A stretch of 64,000 nucleotides of DNA from Ceratodon purpureus (lineage: Eukaryota; Streptophyta; Bryopsida; Pseudoditrichales; Ditrichaceae). The stretch lies in NCBI GenBank assembly GCA_014871385.1, contig CM026426.1:19044270-19108269 (forward strand). The letters are read 5' to 3'. This document shows positions 1-16,099 of the stretch, piece after piece; positions within the stretch are counted from its first letter, which is position 1; every line of letters begins with the position of its first letter. The translations under genes and the position numbers were made by a program. The notes beneath the pieces are model-generated. The model did not search any database. It was given only the letters and a program-made list of their open reading frames with translations, and had not been told where the DNA came from.

Positions 1-3000
1 TTTTATTCCGTTCATCTCCCAAACCAATTGCATCGAGCCCTTTCCTAACCATTCTTTATAATTTTAATTATATGTTAGAGCATTGTAGGATCCGTATGTA
101 CAATGAAATATATAGATTATTTTTTTGAAACTCTAATCCAACTGTCTTCCACACCATGCTATTCATTTAATTTTATTCCTTTTATCTTTTCCACTCCATG
201 CTATAGATTTGGTTTTATTCCGTTCATCTCCCAAACCAATTGCATCGAGACCCTTTCTCACCGTTCTTTATAATTTTAATTATATGTTAGAGCATTGTAG
301 GATCTGTATGTACAATGAAATATATAGATTATTTTTTGAAACTCTAATCCAACTGTCTTCCACACCATGCTATTCATTAAATTTTATTCCTTTTATTCTT
401 CCACTTCATGCTATTGATTTAATTTTATTCCGTTCATCTCCCAAACCAATTGCATCGAGCCCCTTCCTAACGATTCTTTATAATTTTAATTATATGTTAG
501 AGCATTGTAGGATCTGTATGTAAAATGAAATATATAGATTATTTTTTTGAAACTCTAATCCAACTGTCTTTCACACCATGCTATTCATTTAATTTTATTC
601 CTTTTATCTCTTCCACTTCATGCTATTGATTTAATATTATTCCGTTCATCTCCCAAACCAATTGCATCGAGCCCCTTCCTAACCGTTCTTTATAATTTTA
701 ATTATATGTTAGAGCATTGTAGGATCTGTATGTAAAATGAAATATATAGATTATTTTTTTGAAACTCTAATCCAACTGTCTTTCACACCATGCTATTCAT
801 TTAATTTTATTCCTTTTATCTCTTCCACTTCATGCTATTGATTTAATATTATTCCGTTCATCTCCCAAACCAATTGCATCGAGCCCCTTCCTAACCGTTC
901 TTTATAATTTTAATTATATGTTAGAGCATTGTAGGATCCGTATGTACAATGAAATATATAGATTATTTTTTTGAAACTCTAATCCAACTGTCTTCCACAC
1001 CATGCTATTCATTTAATTTTATTCCTTTTATCAATTCCACTCCATGCTATTGATTTAATTTTATTCCGTTCATCTCCCAAACCAATTGCATCGAGCCCCT
1101 TGCTAACCGTTCTTTATAATTTCAATTATATGTTAGAGCATTGTAGGATCTGTATGTACAATGAAATATATAGATTATTTTTTGAAACTCTAATCCAACT
1201 GTCTTCCACACCATGCTATTCATTTAATTTTATTCCTTTTATTCTTCCTCTTCATGCTATTGATTTAATTTTATTCCGTTCATCTCCCAAACCAATTGCA
1301 TCGAGCCCCTTCCTAACGATTCTTTATAATTTTAATTATATGTTAGAGCATTGTAGGATCCGTATGTACAATGAAATATATAGATTATTTTTTTGAAACT
1401 CTAATCCAACTGTCTTCCACACCATGCTATTCATTTAATTTTATTCCTTTTATCTCTTCCACTTCATACTATTGATTTAATTTTATTCCGTTCATCTCCC
1501 AAACCAATTGCATCGAGCCCCTTCCTAACCGTTCTTTATAATTTTAGTTATATGTTAGAGTATTGTAGGATCCGTATGTACAATGAAATATATAGATTAT
1601 TTTTTTGAAACTCTAATCCAACTGTCTTCCACACCATGCTATTCATTTAATTTTATTCCTTTTATCTCTTCCACTTCATGCTATTGATTTAATTTTATTC
1701 CGTTCATCTCCCGAACCAATTGCATCGAGCCCCTTCCTAACCGTTCTTTATAATTTTAATTATATGTTAGAGCATTGTAGGATCCGTATGTACAATGAAA
1801 TATATAGATTATTTTTTTGAAACTCTAATCCAACTGTCTTCCACACCATGCTATTCATTTAATTTTATTCCTTTTATCAATTCCACTCCATGCTATTGAT
1901 TTAATTTTATTCCGTTCATCTCCCAAACCAATTGCATCGAGCCCCTTCCTAACCGTTCTTTATAATTTTAATTATATGTTAGAGCATTGTAGGATCCGTA
2001 TGTACAATGAAATATATAGATTATTTTTTTGAAACTCTAATCCAACTGTCTTCCACACCATGCTATTCATTTAATTTTATTCCTTTTATCAATTCCACTC
2101 CATGCTATTGATTTAATTTTATTCCGTTCATCTCCCAAACCAATTGCATCGAGCCCCTTCCTAACCGTTCTTTATAATTTTAATTATATGTTAGAGCATT
2201 GTAGGATGCGTATGTACAATGAAATATATAGATTATTTTTTGAAACTCTAATCCAACTGTCTTCCACACCATGCTATTCATTTAATTTTATTCCTTTTAT
2301 TCTTCCTCTTCATGCTATTGATTTAATTTTATTCCGTTCATCTCCCAAACCAATTGCATCGAGCCCCTTCCTAACGATTTTTTATAATTTTAATTATATG
2401 TTAGAGCATTGTAGGATCTGTATGTACAATGAAATATATAGATTATTTTTTTGAAACTCTAATCCAACTGTCTTCCACACCATGCTATTCATTTAATTTT
2501 ATTCCTTTTATCTCTTCCACTCCTGGCTATTGATTTGGTTTTATTCCGTTCATCTCCCAAACCAATTGCATCGAGCCCTTTCCTAACCATTCTTTATAAT
2601 TTTAATTATATGTTAGAGCATTGTAGGATCCGTATGTACAATGAAATATATAGATTATTTTTTTGAAACTCTAATCCAACTGTCTTCCACACCATGCTAT
2701 TCATTTAATTTTATTCCTTTTATCTTTTCCACTCCATGCTATAGATTTGGTTTTATTCCGTTCATCTCCCAAACCAATTGCATCGAGACCCTTTCTCACC
2801 GTTCTTTATAATTTTAATTATATGTTAGAGCATTGTAGGATCTGTATGTACAATGAAATATATAGATTATTTTTTGAAACTCTAATCCAACTGTCTTCCA
2901 CACCATGCTATTCATTAAATTTTATTCCTTTTATTCTTCCACTTCATGCTATTGATTTAATTTTATTCCGTTCATCTCCCAAACCAATTGCATCGAGCCC

Positions 3001-6000
3001 CTTCCTAACGATTCTTTATAATTTTAATTATATGTTAGAGCATTGTAGGATCTGTATGTAAAATGAAATATATAGATTATTTTTTTGAAACTCTAATCCA
3101 ACTGTCTTTCACACCATGCTATTCATTTAATTTTATTCCTTTTATCTCTTCCACTTCATGCTATTGATTTAATATTATTCCGTTCATCTCCCAAACCAAT
3201 TGCATCGAGCCCCTTCCTAACCGTTCTTTATAATTTTAATTATATGTTAGAGCATTGTAGGATCCGTATGTACAATGAAATATATAGATTATTTTTTTGA
3301 AACTCTAATCCAACTGTCTTCCACACCATGCTATTCATTTAATTTTATTCCTTTTATCAATTCCACTCCATGCTATTGATTTAATTTTATTCCGTTCATC
3401 TCCCAAACCAATTGCATCGAGCCCCTTGCTAACCGTTCTTTATAATTTCAATTATATGTTAGAGCATTGTAGGATCTGTATGTACAATGAAATATATAGA
3501 TTATTTTTTGAAACTCTAATCCAACTGTCTTCCACACCATGCTATTCATTTAATTTTATTCCTTTTATTCTTCCTCTTCATGCTATTGATTTAATTTTAT
3601 TCCGTTCATCTCCCAAACCAATTGCATCGAGCCCCTTCCTAACGATTCTTTATAATTTTAATTATATGTTAGAGCATTGTAGGATCCGTATGTACAATGA
3701 AATATATAGATTATTTTTTTGAAACTCTAATCCAACTGTCTTCCACACCATGCTATTCATTTAATTTTATTCCTTTTATCTCTTCCACTCCTGGCTATTG
3801 ATTTGGTTTTATTCCGTTCATCTCCCAAACCAATTGCATCGAGCCCCTTCCTAACGATTCTTTATAATTTTAATTATATGTTAGAGCATTGTAGGATCTG
3901 TATGTACAATGAAATATATAGATTATTTTTTTGAAACTCTAATCCAACTGTCTTCCACACCATGCTATTCATTTAATTTTATTCCTTTTATCTCTTCCAC
4001 TCCATGCTATTGATTTGGTTTTATTCTGTTCATCTCCCAAACCAATTGCATCGAGCCCCTTCCTAACCATTCTTTATAATTTTAATTATATGTTAGAGCA
4101 TTGTAGGATCTGTATGTAAAATGAAATATATAGATTATTTTTTTAACTCTAATCCTACTGTCTTTCACACCATGCTATTCATTTAATTTTATTCCTTTTA
4201 TCTCTTCCACTCCATGCTATTGATTTGGTTTTATTCCGTTCATCTCCCAAACCAATTGCATCGAGCCCCTTCCTAACCGTTCTTTATAATTTTAATTATA
4301 TGTTAGAGCTTTGTAGGATCCGTATGTACAATGAAATATATAGATTATTTTTTTGAAACTCTAATCCAACTGTCTTCCACACCATGCTATTCATTTAATT
4401 TTATTCCTTTTATCTCTTCCACTTCATACTATTGATTTAATTTTATTCCGTTCATCTCCCAAACCAATTGCATCGAGCCCCTTCCTAACCGTTCTTTATA
4501 ATTTTAGTTATATGTTAGAGCATTGTAGGATCCGTATGTACAATGAAATATATAGATTATTTTTTTGAAACTCTAATCCAACTGTCTTCCACACCATGCT
4601 ATTCATTTAATTTTATTCCTTTTATCTCTTCCACTTCATGCTATTGATTTAATTTTATTCCGTTCATCTCCCAAACCAATTGCATCGAGCCCCTTCCTAA
4701 CCGTTCTTTATAATTTTAATTATATGTTAGAGCATTGTAGGATCCGTATGTACAATGAAATATATAGATTATTTTTTTGAAACTCTAATCCAACTGTCTT
4801 CCACACCATGCTATTCATTTAATTTTATTCCTTTTATCTCTTCCACTTCATGCTATTGATTTAATTTTATTCCGTTCATCTCCCAAACCAATTGCATCGA
4901 GCCCCTTGCTAACCGTTCTTTATAATTTCAATTATATGTTAGAGCATTGTAGGATCTGTATGTACAATGAAATATATAGATTATTTTTTGAAACTCTAAT
5001 CCAACTGTCTTCCACACCATGCTATTCATTTAATTTTATTGCTTTTATTCTTCCTCTTCATGCTATTGATTTAATTTTATTCCATTCATCTCCCAAACCA
5101 ATTGCATCGAGCCCCTTCCTAAGGATTCTTTATAATTTTAATTATATGTTAGAGCATTGTAGGATCTGTATGTAAAATGAAATATATAGATTATTTTTTT
5201 GAAACTCTAATCCAACTGTCTTCCACACCATGCTATTCATTTAATTTTATTCCTTTTATCTCTTCCACTCCTGGCTATTGATTTGGTTTTATTCCGTTCA
5301 TCTCCCAAACCAATTGCATCGAGCCCCTTCCTAACCATTCTTTATAATTTTAATTATATGTTAGAGCATTGTAGGATCCGTATGTACAATGAAATATATA
5401 GATTATTTTTTTGAAACTCTAATCCAACTGTCTTCCACACCATGCTATTCATTTAATTTTATTCCTTTTATCTCTTCCACTCCATGCTATTGATTTGGTT
5501 TTATTCCGTTCATCTCCCAAACCAATTGCATCGAGCCCCTTCCTAACCGTTCTTTATAATTTTAATTATATGTTAGAGCATTGTAGGATCTGTATGTACA
5601 ATGAAATATATAGATTATTTTTTGAAACTCTAATCCAACTGTCTTCCACACCATGCTTTTCATTTAATTTTATTCCTTTTATTCTTCCACTTCATGCTAT
5701 TGATTTAATTTTATTCCGTTCATCTCCCAAACCAATTGCATCGAGCCCCTTCCTAACGATTCTTTATAATTTTAATTATATGTTAGAGCATTGTAGGATC
5801 TGTATGTAAAATGAAATATATAGATTATTTTTTTGAAACTCTAATCCAACTGTCTTCCACACCATGCTATTCATTTAATTTTATTCCTTTTATCCCTTCC
5901 ACTCCTGGCTATTGATTTGGTTTTATTCCGTTCATCTCCCAAACCAATTGCATCGAGCCCCTTCCTAACGATTCTTTATAATTTTAATTATATGTTAGAG

Positions 6001-9000
6001 CATTGTAGGATCCGTATGTACAATGAAATATATAGATTATTTTTTTGAAACTCTAATCCAACTATCTTCCACACCATGCTATTCATTTAATTTTATTCCT
6101 TTTATCTCTTCCACTCCATGCTATTGATTTGGTTTTATTTTGTTCATCTCCCAAACCAATTGCATCGAGCCCCTTCCTAACGATTCTTTATAATTTTAGT
6201 TATATGTTAGAGCATTGTAGGATCCGTATGTAAAATGAAATATATAGATTATTTTTTTAACTCTAATCCTACTGTCTTTCACACCATGCTATTCATTTAA
6301 TTTTATTCCTTTTATCTCTTCCACTCCATGCTATTGATTTAATTTTATTCCGTTCATCTCCCAAACCAATTGCATCGAGCCCCTTCCTAACCGTTCTTTA
6401 TAATTTTAATTATATGTTAGAGCTTTGTAGGATCCGTATGTACAATGAAATATATAGATTATTTTTTTGAAACTCTAATCCAACTATCTTCCACACCATG
6501 CTATTCATTTAATTTTATTCCTTTTATCTCTTCCACTCCATGCTATTGATTTGGTTTTATTCTGTTCATCTCCCAAACCAATTGCATCGAGCCCCTTCCT
6601 AACCGTTCTTTATAATTTTAGTTATATGTTAGAGCATTGTAGGATCCGTATGTACAATGAAATATATAGATTATTTTTTTGAAACTCTAATCCAACTGTC
6701 TTCCACACCATGCTATTCATTTAATTTTATTCCTTTTATCTCTTCCACTTCATGCTATTGATTTAATTTTATTCCGTTCATCTCCCAAACCAATTGCATC
6801 GAGCCCCTTCCTAACCGTTCTTTATAATTTTAATTATATGTTAGAGCATTGTAGGATCTGTATGTACAATGAAATATATAGATTATTTTTTTGAAACTCT
6901 AATCCAACTGTCTTCCACACCATGCTATTCATTTAATTTTATTCCTTTTATCTCTTCCACTTCATGCTATTGATTTAATTTTATTCTGTTCATCTCCCAA
7001 ACCAATTGCATCGAGCCCCTTCCTAACCGTTCTTTATAATTTTAGTTATATGTTAGAGCTTTGTAGGATCCGTATGTACAATGAAATATATAGATTATTT
7101 TTTTGAAACTCTAATCCAACTGTCTTCCACACCATGCTATTCATTTAATTTTATTCCTTTTATCTCTTCCACTTCATACTATTGATTTAATTTTATTCCG
7201 TTCATCTCCCAAACCAATTGCATCGAGCCCCTTCCTAACCGTTCTTTATAATTTTAGTTATATGTTAGAGCATTGTAGGATCCGTATGTACAATGAAATA
7301 TATAGATTATTTTTTTGAAACTCTAATCTAACTGTCTTCCACACCATGCTATTCATTTAATTTTATTCCTTTTATCTCTTCCACTTCATGCTATTGATTT
7401 AATTTTTTTCCGTTCATCTCCCAAACCAATTGCATCGAGCCCCTTCCTAACCGTTCTTTATAATTTTAATTATATGTTAGAGCATTGTAGGATCCGTATG
7501 TACAATGAAATATATAGATTATTTTTTTGAAACTCTAATCCAACTGTCTTCCACACCATGCTATTCATTTAATTTTATTCCTTTTATCAATTCCACTCCA
7601 TGCTATTGATTTAATTTTATTCCGTTCATCTCCCAAACCAATTGCATCGAGCCCCTTCCTAACGATTCTTTATAATTTTAATTATATGTTAGAGCATTGT
7701 AGGATCTGTATGTACAATGAAATATATAGATTATTTTTTTGAAACTCTAATCCAACTGTCTTCCACACCATGCTATTCATTTAATTTTATTCCTTTTATC
7801 TCTTCCACTTCATGCTATTGATTTAATTTTATTCTGTTCATCTCCCAAACCAATTGCATCGAGCCCCTTCCTAACCGTTCTTTATAATTTTAGTTATATG
7901 TTAGAGCTTTGTAGGATCCGTATGTACAATGAAATATATAGATTATTTTTTTGAAACTCTAATCCAACTGTCTTCCACACCATGCTATTCATTTAATTTT
8001 ATTCCTTTTATCTCTTCCACTTCATGCTATTGATTTAATTTTATTCTGTTCATCTCCCAAACCAATTGCATCGAGCCCCTTTCTAACCGTTCTTTATAAT
8101 TTTAATTATATGTTAGAGCTTTGTAGGATCCGTATGTACAATGAAATATATAGATTATTTTTTTGAAACTCTAATCCAACTGTCTTCCACACCATGCTAT
8201 TCATTTAATTTTATTCCTTTTATCTCTTCCACTTCATACTATTGATTTAATTTTATTCCGTTCATCTCCCAAACCAATTGCATCGAGCCCCTTCCTAACC
8301 GTTCTTTATAATTTTAGTTATATGTTAGAGCATTGTAGGATCCGTATGTACAATGAAATATATAGATTATTTTTTTGAAACTCTAATCTAACTGTCTTCC
8401 ACACCATGCTATTCATTTAATTTTATTCCTTTTATCTCTTCCACTTCATGCTATTGATTTAATTTTTTTCCGTTCATCTCCCAAACCAATTGCATCGAGC
8501 CCCTTCCTAACCGTTCTTTATAATTTTAATTATATGTTAGAGCATTGTAGGATCCGTATGTACAATGAAATATATAGATTATTTTTTTGAAACTCTAATC
8601 CAACTGTCTTCCACACCATGCTATTCATTTAATTTTATTCCTTTTATCAATTCCACTCCATGCTATTGATTTAATTTTATTCCGTTCATCTCCCAAACCA
8701 ATTGCATCGAGCCCCTTCCTTACCGTTCTTTATAATTTTAATTATATGTTAGAGCATTGTAGGATCTGTATGTACAATGAAATACATAGATTATTTTTTG
8801 AAACTCTAATCCAACTGTCTTCCAAACCATGCTATTCATTTAATTTTATTCCTTTTATTCTTCCACTTCATGCTATTGATTTAATTTTATTCCGTTCATC
8901 TCCCAAACCAATTGCATCGAGCCCCTTCCTAACGATTCTTTATAATTTTAATTATATGTTAGAGCATTGTAGGATCTGTATGTACAATGAAATATATAGA

Positions 9001-12000
9001 TTATTTTTTTGAAACTCTAATCCAACTGTCTTCCACACCATGCTATTCATTTAATTTTATTCCTTTTATCTCTTCGACTCCTGGCTATTGATTTGGTTTT
9101 ATTCCGTTCATCTCCCAAACCAATTGCATCGAGCCCCTTCCTAACCATTCTTTATAATTTTAATTATATGTTAGAGCATTGTAGGATCCGTATGTACAAT
9201 GAAATATATAGATTATTTTTTTGAAACTCTAATCCAACTGTCTTCCACACCATGCTATTCATTTAATTTTATTCCTTTTATCTCTTCCACTCCATGCTAT
9301 TGATTTGGTTTTATTCCGTTCATCTCCCAAACCAATTGCATCGAGCCCCTTCCTAACCGTTCTTTATAATTTTAATTATATGTTAGAGCATTGTAGGATC
9401 TGTATGTACAATGAAATATATAGATTATTTTTTGAAACTCTAATCCAACTGTCTTCCACACCATGCTTTTCATTTAATTTTATTCCTTTTATTCTTCCAC
9501 TTCATGCTATTGATTTAATTTTATTCCGTTCATCTCCCAAACCAATTGCATCGAGCCCCTTCCTAACCGTTCTTTATAATTTTAATTATATGTTAGAGCA
9601 TTGTAGGATCCGTATGTACAATGAAATATATAGATTATTTTTTTGAAACTCTAATCCAACTGTCTTCCACACCATGCTATTCATTTAATTTTATTCCTTT
9701 TATCAATTCCACTCCATGCTATTGATTTAATTTTATTCCGTTCATCTCCCAAACCAATTGCATCGAGCCCCTTCCTAACCGTTCTTTATAATTTTAGTTA
9801 TATGTTAGAGCATTGTAGGATCCGTATGTAGAATGAAATATATAGATTATTTTTTTGAAACTCTAATCCAACTGTCTTCCACACCATGCTATTCATTTAA
9901 TTTTATTCCTTTTATCTCTTCCACTTTATGCTATTGATTTAATTTTATTCTGTTCATCTCCCAAACCAATTGCATCGAGCCCCTTCCTAACCGTTCTTTA
10001 TAATTTTAATTATATGTTAGAGCATTGTAGGATCCGTATGTACAATGAAATATATAGATTATTTTTTTGAAACTCTAATCCAACTGTCTTCCACACCATG
10101 CTATTCATTTAATTTTATTCCTTTTATCAATTCCACTCCATGTTATGGATTTAATTTTATTCCGTTCATCTCCCAAACCAATTGCATCGAGCCCCTTCCT
10201 AACCGTTCTTTATAATTTTAATTCTATGTTAGAGCATTGTAGGATCTGTATGTACAATGAAATATATAGATTATTTTTTGAAACTCTAATCCAACTGTCT
10301 TCCACACCATGCTATTCATTTAATTTTATTCCTTTTATTCTTCCACTTCATGCTATTGATTTAATTTTATTCCGTTCATCTCCCAAACCAATTGCATCGA
10401 GCCCCTTCCTAACGATTCTTTATAATTTTAATTATATGTTAGAGCATTGTAGGATCTGTATGTAAAATGAAATATATAGATTATTTTTTTGAAACTCTTA
10501 TCCAACTGTCTTCCACACCATGCTTTTCATTTAATTTTATTCCTTTTATCTCTTCGACTCCTGGCTATTGATTTGGTTTTATTCCGTTCATCTCCCAAAC
10601 CAATTGCATCGAGCCCCTTCCTAACGATTCTTTATAATTTTAATTATATGTTAGAGCATTGTAGGATCCGTATGTACAATGAAATATATAGATTATTTTT
10701 TTGAAACTCTAATCCAACTGTCTTCGACACCATGCTATTCATTTAATTTTATTCCTTTTATCTCTTCCACTCCATGCTATTGATTTGGTTTTATTCCGTT
10801 CATCTCCCAAACCAATTGCATCGAGCCCCTTCCTAACGATTCTTTATAATTTTAATTATATGTTAGAGCATTGTAGGATCCGTATGTACAATGAAATATA
10901 TAGATTATTTTTTTGAAACTCTAATCCAACTGTCTTCCACACCATGCTATTCATTTAATTTTATTCCTTTTATCTCTTCCACTCCATGCTATTGATTTGG
11001 TTTTATTCCGTTCATCTCCCAAACCAATTGCATCGAGCCCCTTCCTAACGATTCTTTATAATTTTAATTATATGTTAGAGCATTGTAGGATCTGTATGTT
11101 AAATGAAGTATAAAGATTATTTTTTTGAAACTCTAATCCAATTGTCTTCCTCACCATGCTATTCATTTAATTTTATTGCTTTTATCTCTTCCACTCCATG
11201 CTATTATTTTAATTTTATTCCCTTCATCTCCCAAACCAATTGCATCGAGCCCCTTCCTAACCGTTCTTTATAATTTTAATTATATGTTAGAGCATTGTAG
11301 GATCCGTATGTAAAATGAAATATATAGATTATTTTTTTGAAACTCTAATCCAACTGTCTTCCACACCATGCTATTCATTTAATTTTATTCCTTTTATCTC
11401 TTCCACTCCATGCTATTGATATGGTTTTATTCTGTTCATCTCCCAAACCAATTGCATCGAGCCCCTTCCTAACGATTCTTTATAATTTTAATTATATGTT
11501 AGAGCATTGTAGGATCTGTATGTAAAATGAAATATATAGATTATTTTTTTAACTCTAATCCTACTGTCTTTCACACCATGCTATTCATTTAATTTTATTC
11601 CTTTTATCTCTTCCACTCCATGCTATTGATCTGGTTTTATTCTCTTCATCTCCCAAACCAATTGCATCGAGCCCCTTCCTAACGATTCTTTATAATTTTA
11701 ATTATATGTTAGAGCATTGTAGGATCCGTATGTACAATGAAATATATAGATTATTTTTTTGAAACTCTAATCCAACTGTCTTTCACACCATGCTATTCAT
11801 TTAATTTTATTCCTTTTATCTCTTCCACTTCATGCTATTGATTTAATATTATTCCGTTCATCTCCCAAACCAATTGCATCGAGCCCCTTCCTAACCGTTC
11901 TTTATAATTTTAATTATATGTTAGAGCATTGTAGGATCCGTATGTACAATGAAATATATAGATTATTTTTTTGAAACTCTAATCCAACTGTCTTCCATAC

Positions 12001-15000
12001 CATGCTATTCATTTAATTTTATTCCTTTTATCAATTCCACTCCATGCTATTGATTTAATTTTATTCCGTTCATCTCGCAAACCAATTGCATCGAGCCCCT
12101 TCCTAACCGTTCTTTATAATTTTAATTATATGTTAGAGCATTGTAGGATCTGTATGTACAATGTAATATATAGATTATTTTTTGAAACTCTAATCCAACT
12201 GTCTTCCACACCATGCTATTCATTTAATTTTATTCCTTTTATCTCTTCCACTCCATGCTATTGATTTAATTTTATTCCGTTCATCTCCCAAACCAATTGC
12301 ATCGAGCCCCTTCCTAACGATTCTTTATAATTTTAATTATATGTTAGAGCATTGTAGGATCCGTATGTACAATGAAATATATAGATTATTTTTTTGAAAC
12401 TCTAATCCAACTGTCTTCCACACCATGCTATTCATTTAATTTTATTCCTTTTATCTCTTCCACTCCATGCTATTGATTTGGTTTTATTTTGTTCATCTCC
12501 CAAACCAATTGCATCGAGCCCCTTCCTAACGATTCTTTATAATTTTAATTATATGTTAGAGCATTGTAGGATCCGTATGTACAATGAAATATATAGATTA
12601 TTTTTTTGAAACTCTAATCCAACTGTCTTCGACACCATGCTATTCATTTAATTTTATTCCTTTTATCAATTCCACTCCATGCTATTGATTTAATTTTATT
12701 CCGTTCATCTCCCAAACCAATTGCATCGAGCCCCTTGCTAACCGTTCTTTATAATTTCAATTATATGTTAGAGCATTGTAGGATCTGTATGTACAATGAA
12801 ATATATAGATTATTTTTTGAAACTCTAATCCAACTGTCTTCCACACCATGCTATTCATTTAATTTTATTCCTTTTATTCTTCCTCTTCATGCTATTGATT
12901 TAATTTTATTCCGTTCATCTCCCAAACCAATTGCATCGAGCCCCTTCCTAACGATACTTTATAATTTTAATTATATGTTAGAGCATTGTAGGATCTGTAT
13001 GTACAATGAAATATATAGATTATTTTTTTGAAACTCTAATCCAACTGTCTTCCACACCATGCTATTCATTTAATTTTATTCCTTTTATCTCTTCGACTCC
13101 TGGCTATTGATTTGGTTTTATTCCGTTCATCTCCCAAACTAATTGCATCGAGCCCCTTCCTAACGATTCTTTATAATTTTAATTATATGTTAGAGCATTG
13201 TAGGATCCGTATGTACAATGAAATATATAGATTATTTTTTTGAAACTCTAATCCAACTGTCTTCGACACCATGCTATTCATTTAATTTTATTCCTTTTAT
13301 CTCTTCCACTCCATGCTATTGATTTGGTTTTATTCCGTTCATCTCCCAAACCAATTGCATCGAGCCCCTTCCTAACGATTCTTTATAATTTTAATTATAT
13401 GTTAGAGCATTGTAGGATCCGTATGTACAATGAAATATATAGATTATTTTTTTGAAACTCTAATCCAACTGTCTTCCACACCATGCTATTCATTTAATTT
13501 TATTCCTTTTATCTCTTCCACTCCATGCTATTGATTTGGTTTTATTCCGTTCATCTCCCAAACCAATTGCATCGAGCCCCTTCCTAACGATTCTTTATAA
13601 TTTTAATTATATGTTAGAGCATTGTAGGATCTGTATGTTAAATGAAGTATAAAGATTATTTTTTTGAAACTCTAATCCAATTGTCTTCCTCACCATGCTA
13701 TTCATTTAATTTTATTGCTTTTATCTCTTCCACTCCATGCTATTATTTTAATTTTATTCCCTTCATCTCCCAAACCAATTGCATCGAGCCCCTTCCTAAC
13801 CGTTCTTTATAATTTTAATTATATGTTAGAGCATTGTAGGATCCGTATGTAAAATGAAATATATAGATTATTTTTTTGAAACTCTAATCCAACTGTCTTC
13901 CACACCATGCTATTCATTTAATTTTATTCCTTTTATCTCTTCCACTCCATGCTATTGATTTGGTTTTATTCCGTTCATCTCCCAAACCAATTGCATCGAG
14001 CCCCTTCCTAACGATTCTTTATAATTTTAATTATATGTTAGAGCATTGTAGGATCTGTATGTTAAATGAAGTATATAGATTATTTTTTTGAAACTCTAAT
14101 CCAATTGTCTTCCTCACCATGCTATTCATTTAATTTTATTGCTTTTATCTCTTCCACTCCATGCTATTATTTTAATTTTATTCCCTTCATCTCCCAAACC
14201 AATTGCATCGAGCCCCTTCCTAACCGTTCTTTATAATTTTAATTATATGTTAGAGCATTGTAGGATCCGTATGTAAAATGAAATATATAGATTATTTTTT
14301 TGAAACTCTAATCCAACTGTCTTCCACACCATGCTATTCAATGAATTTTAGTCCTTTTATCTCTTCCACTCCTGGCTATTGATTTGGTTTTATTCCGTTC
14401 ATCTCCCAAACCAATTGCATCGAGCCCCTTCCTAACGATTCTTTATAATTTTAATTATATGTTAGAGCATTGTAGGATCCGTATGTACAATGAAATATAT
14501 AGATTATTTTTTTGAAACTCTAATCCAACTGTCTTCCACACCATGCTATTCATTTAATTTTATTCCTTTTATCTCTTCCACTCCATGCTATTGATTTAAT
14601 TTTATTCCGTTCATCTCCCAAACCAATTGCATCGAGCCCCTTCCTAACGATTCTTTATAATTTTAATTATATGTTAGAGCATTGTAGGATCCGTATGTAC
14701 AATGAAATATATAGATTATTTTTTTGAAACTCTAATCCAACTGTCTTCCACACCATGCTATTCATTTAATTTTATTCCTTTTATCTCTTCCACTCCATGC
14801 TATTGATTTGGTTTTATTCCGTTCATCTCCCAAACCAATTGCATCGAGCCCCTTCCTAACGATTCTTTATAATTTTAATTATATGTTAGAGCATTGTAGG
14901 ATCTGTATGTTAAATGAAGTATATAGATTATTTTTTTGAAACTCTAATCCAACTGTCTTCCACACCATGCTATTCATTTAATTTTATTCCTTTTATCAAT

Positions 15001-16099
15001 TCCACTCCATGCTATTGATTTAATTTTATTCCGTTCATCTCGCAAACCAATTGCATCGAGCCCCTTCCTAACCGTTCTTTATAATTTTAATTATATGTTA
15101 GAGCATTGTAGGATCTGTATGTACAATGAAATATATAGATTATTTTTTGAAACTCTAATCCAACTGTCTTCCACACCATGCTATTCATTTAATTTTATTC
15201 CTTTTATCTCTTCCACTCCATGCTATTGATTGGTTTTATTCCGTTCATCTCCCAAACCAATTGCATCGAGCCCCTTCCTAACGATTCTTTATAATTTTAA
15301 TTATATGTTAGAGCATTGTAGGATCTGTATGTTAAATGAAGTATATAGATTATTTTTTTGAAACTCTAATCCAATTGTCTTCCTCACCATGCTATTCATT
15401 TAATTTTATTGCTTTTATCTCTTCCACTCCATGCTATTATTTTAATTTTATTCCCTTCATCTCCCAAACCAATTGCATCGAGCCCCTTCCTAACCGTTCT
15501 TTATAATTTTAATTATATGTTAGAGCATTGTAGGATCCGTATGTAAAATGAAATATATAGATTATTTTTTTGAAACTCTAATCCAACTGTCTTCCACACC
15601 ATGCTATTCAATGAATTTTAGTCCTTTTATCTCTTCCACTCCTGGCTATTAATTTGGTTTTATTCCGTTCATCTCCCAAACCAATTGCATCGAGCCCCTT
15701 CCTAACGATTCTTTATAATTTTAATTATATGTTAGAGCATTGTAGGATCCGTATGTACAATGAAATATATAGATTATTTTTTTGAAACTCTAATCCAACT
15801 GTCTTCCACACCATGCTATTCATTTAATTTTATTCCTTTTATCTCTTCCACTCCATGCTATTGATTTGGTTTTATTCCGTTCATCTCCCAAACCAATTGC
15901 ATCGAGCCCCTTCCTAACGATTCTTTATAATTTTAATTATATGTTAGAGCATTGTAGGATCTGTATGTAAAATGAAATATATAGATTATTTTTTTGAAAC
16001 TCTAATCCAATTGTCTTCCTCACCATGCTATTCATTTAATTTTATTCCTTTTATCTCTTCCACTCCATGCTATTATTTTAATTTTATTCCCTTCATCTC
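1..16099. repeat. Tandem satellite array, 210-212 bp monomer, about 76 copies
   Basis: The same AT-rich monomer repeats head to tail from the first base of the window. The marker TTTTATTCCG recurs at 1, 213, 423, 635 and 847 and, with small changes, down to 16082, which gives about 76 monomers averaging 211.6 bp. Two length classes exist, 212 bp and 210 bp; the shorter one has a shorter T-run after TAGATTA and a TATTCTTCC variant. Diagnostic variants recur at fixed distances, so the array grew by block duplication: 209 and 2747 (2538 bp, 12 monomers), 5495 and 9305 (3810 bp, 18), 14341 and 15611 (1270 bp, 6), 7321 and 8381 (1060 bp, 5). Short open frames inside are by-products of the repeat and are not genes. 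The left end lies outside the window. A centromeric or heterochromatic role is possible but not shown; I see no CENP-B-like box. Confidence 0.97.

Noticed and set aside
1-16099. Repeated open frames of about 90-115 codons in the satellite
   Set aside because: They recur with the monomer, have no start context or domain, and cover only some repeats; they are by-products of the satellite sequence.
1-16099. CRISPR-like array
   Set aside because: Monomers are contiguous with no unique spacers, and the setting is eukaryotic.
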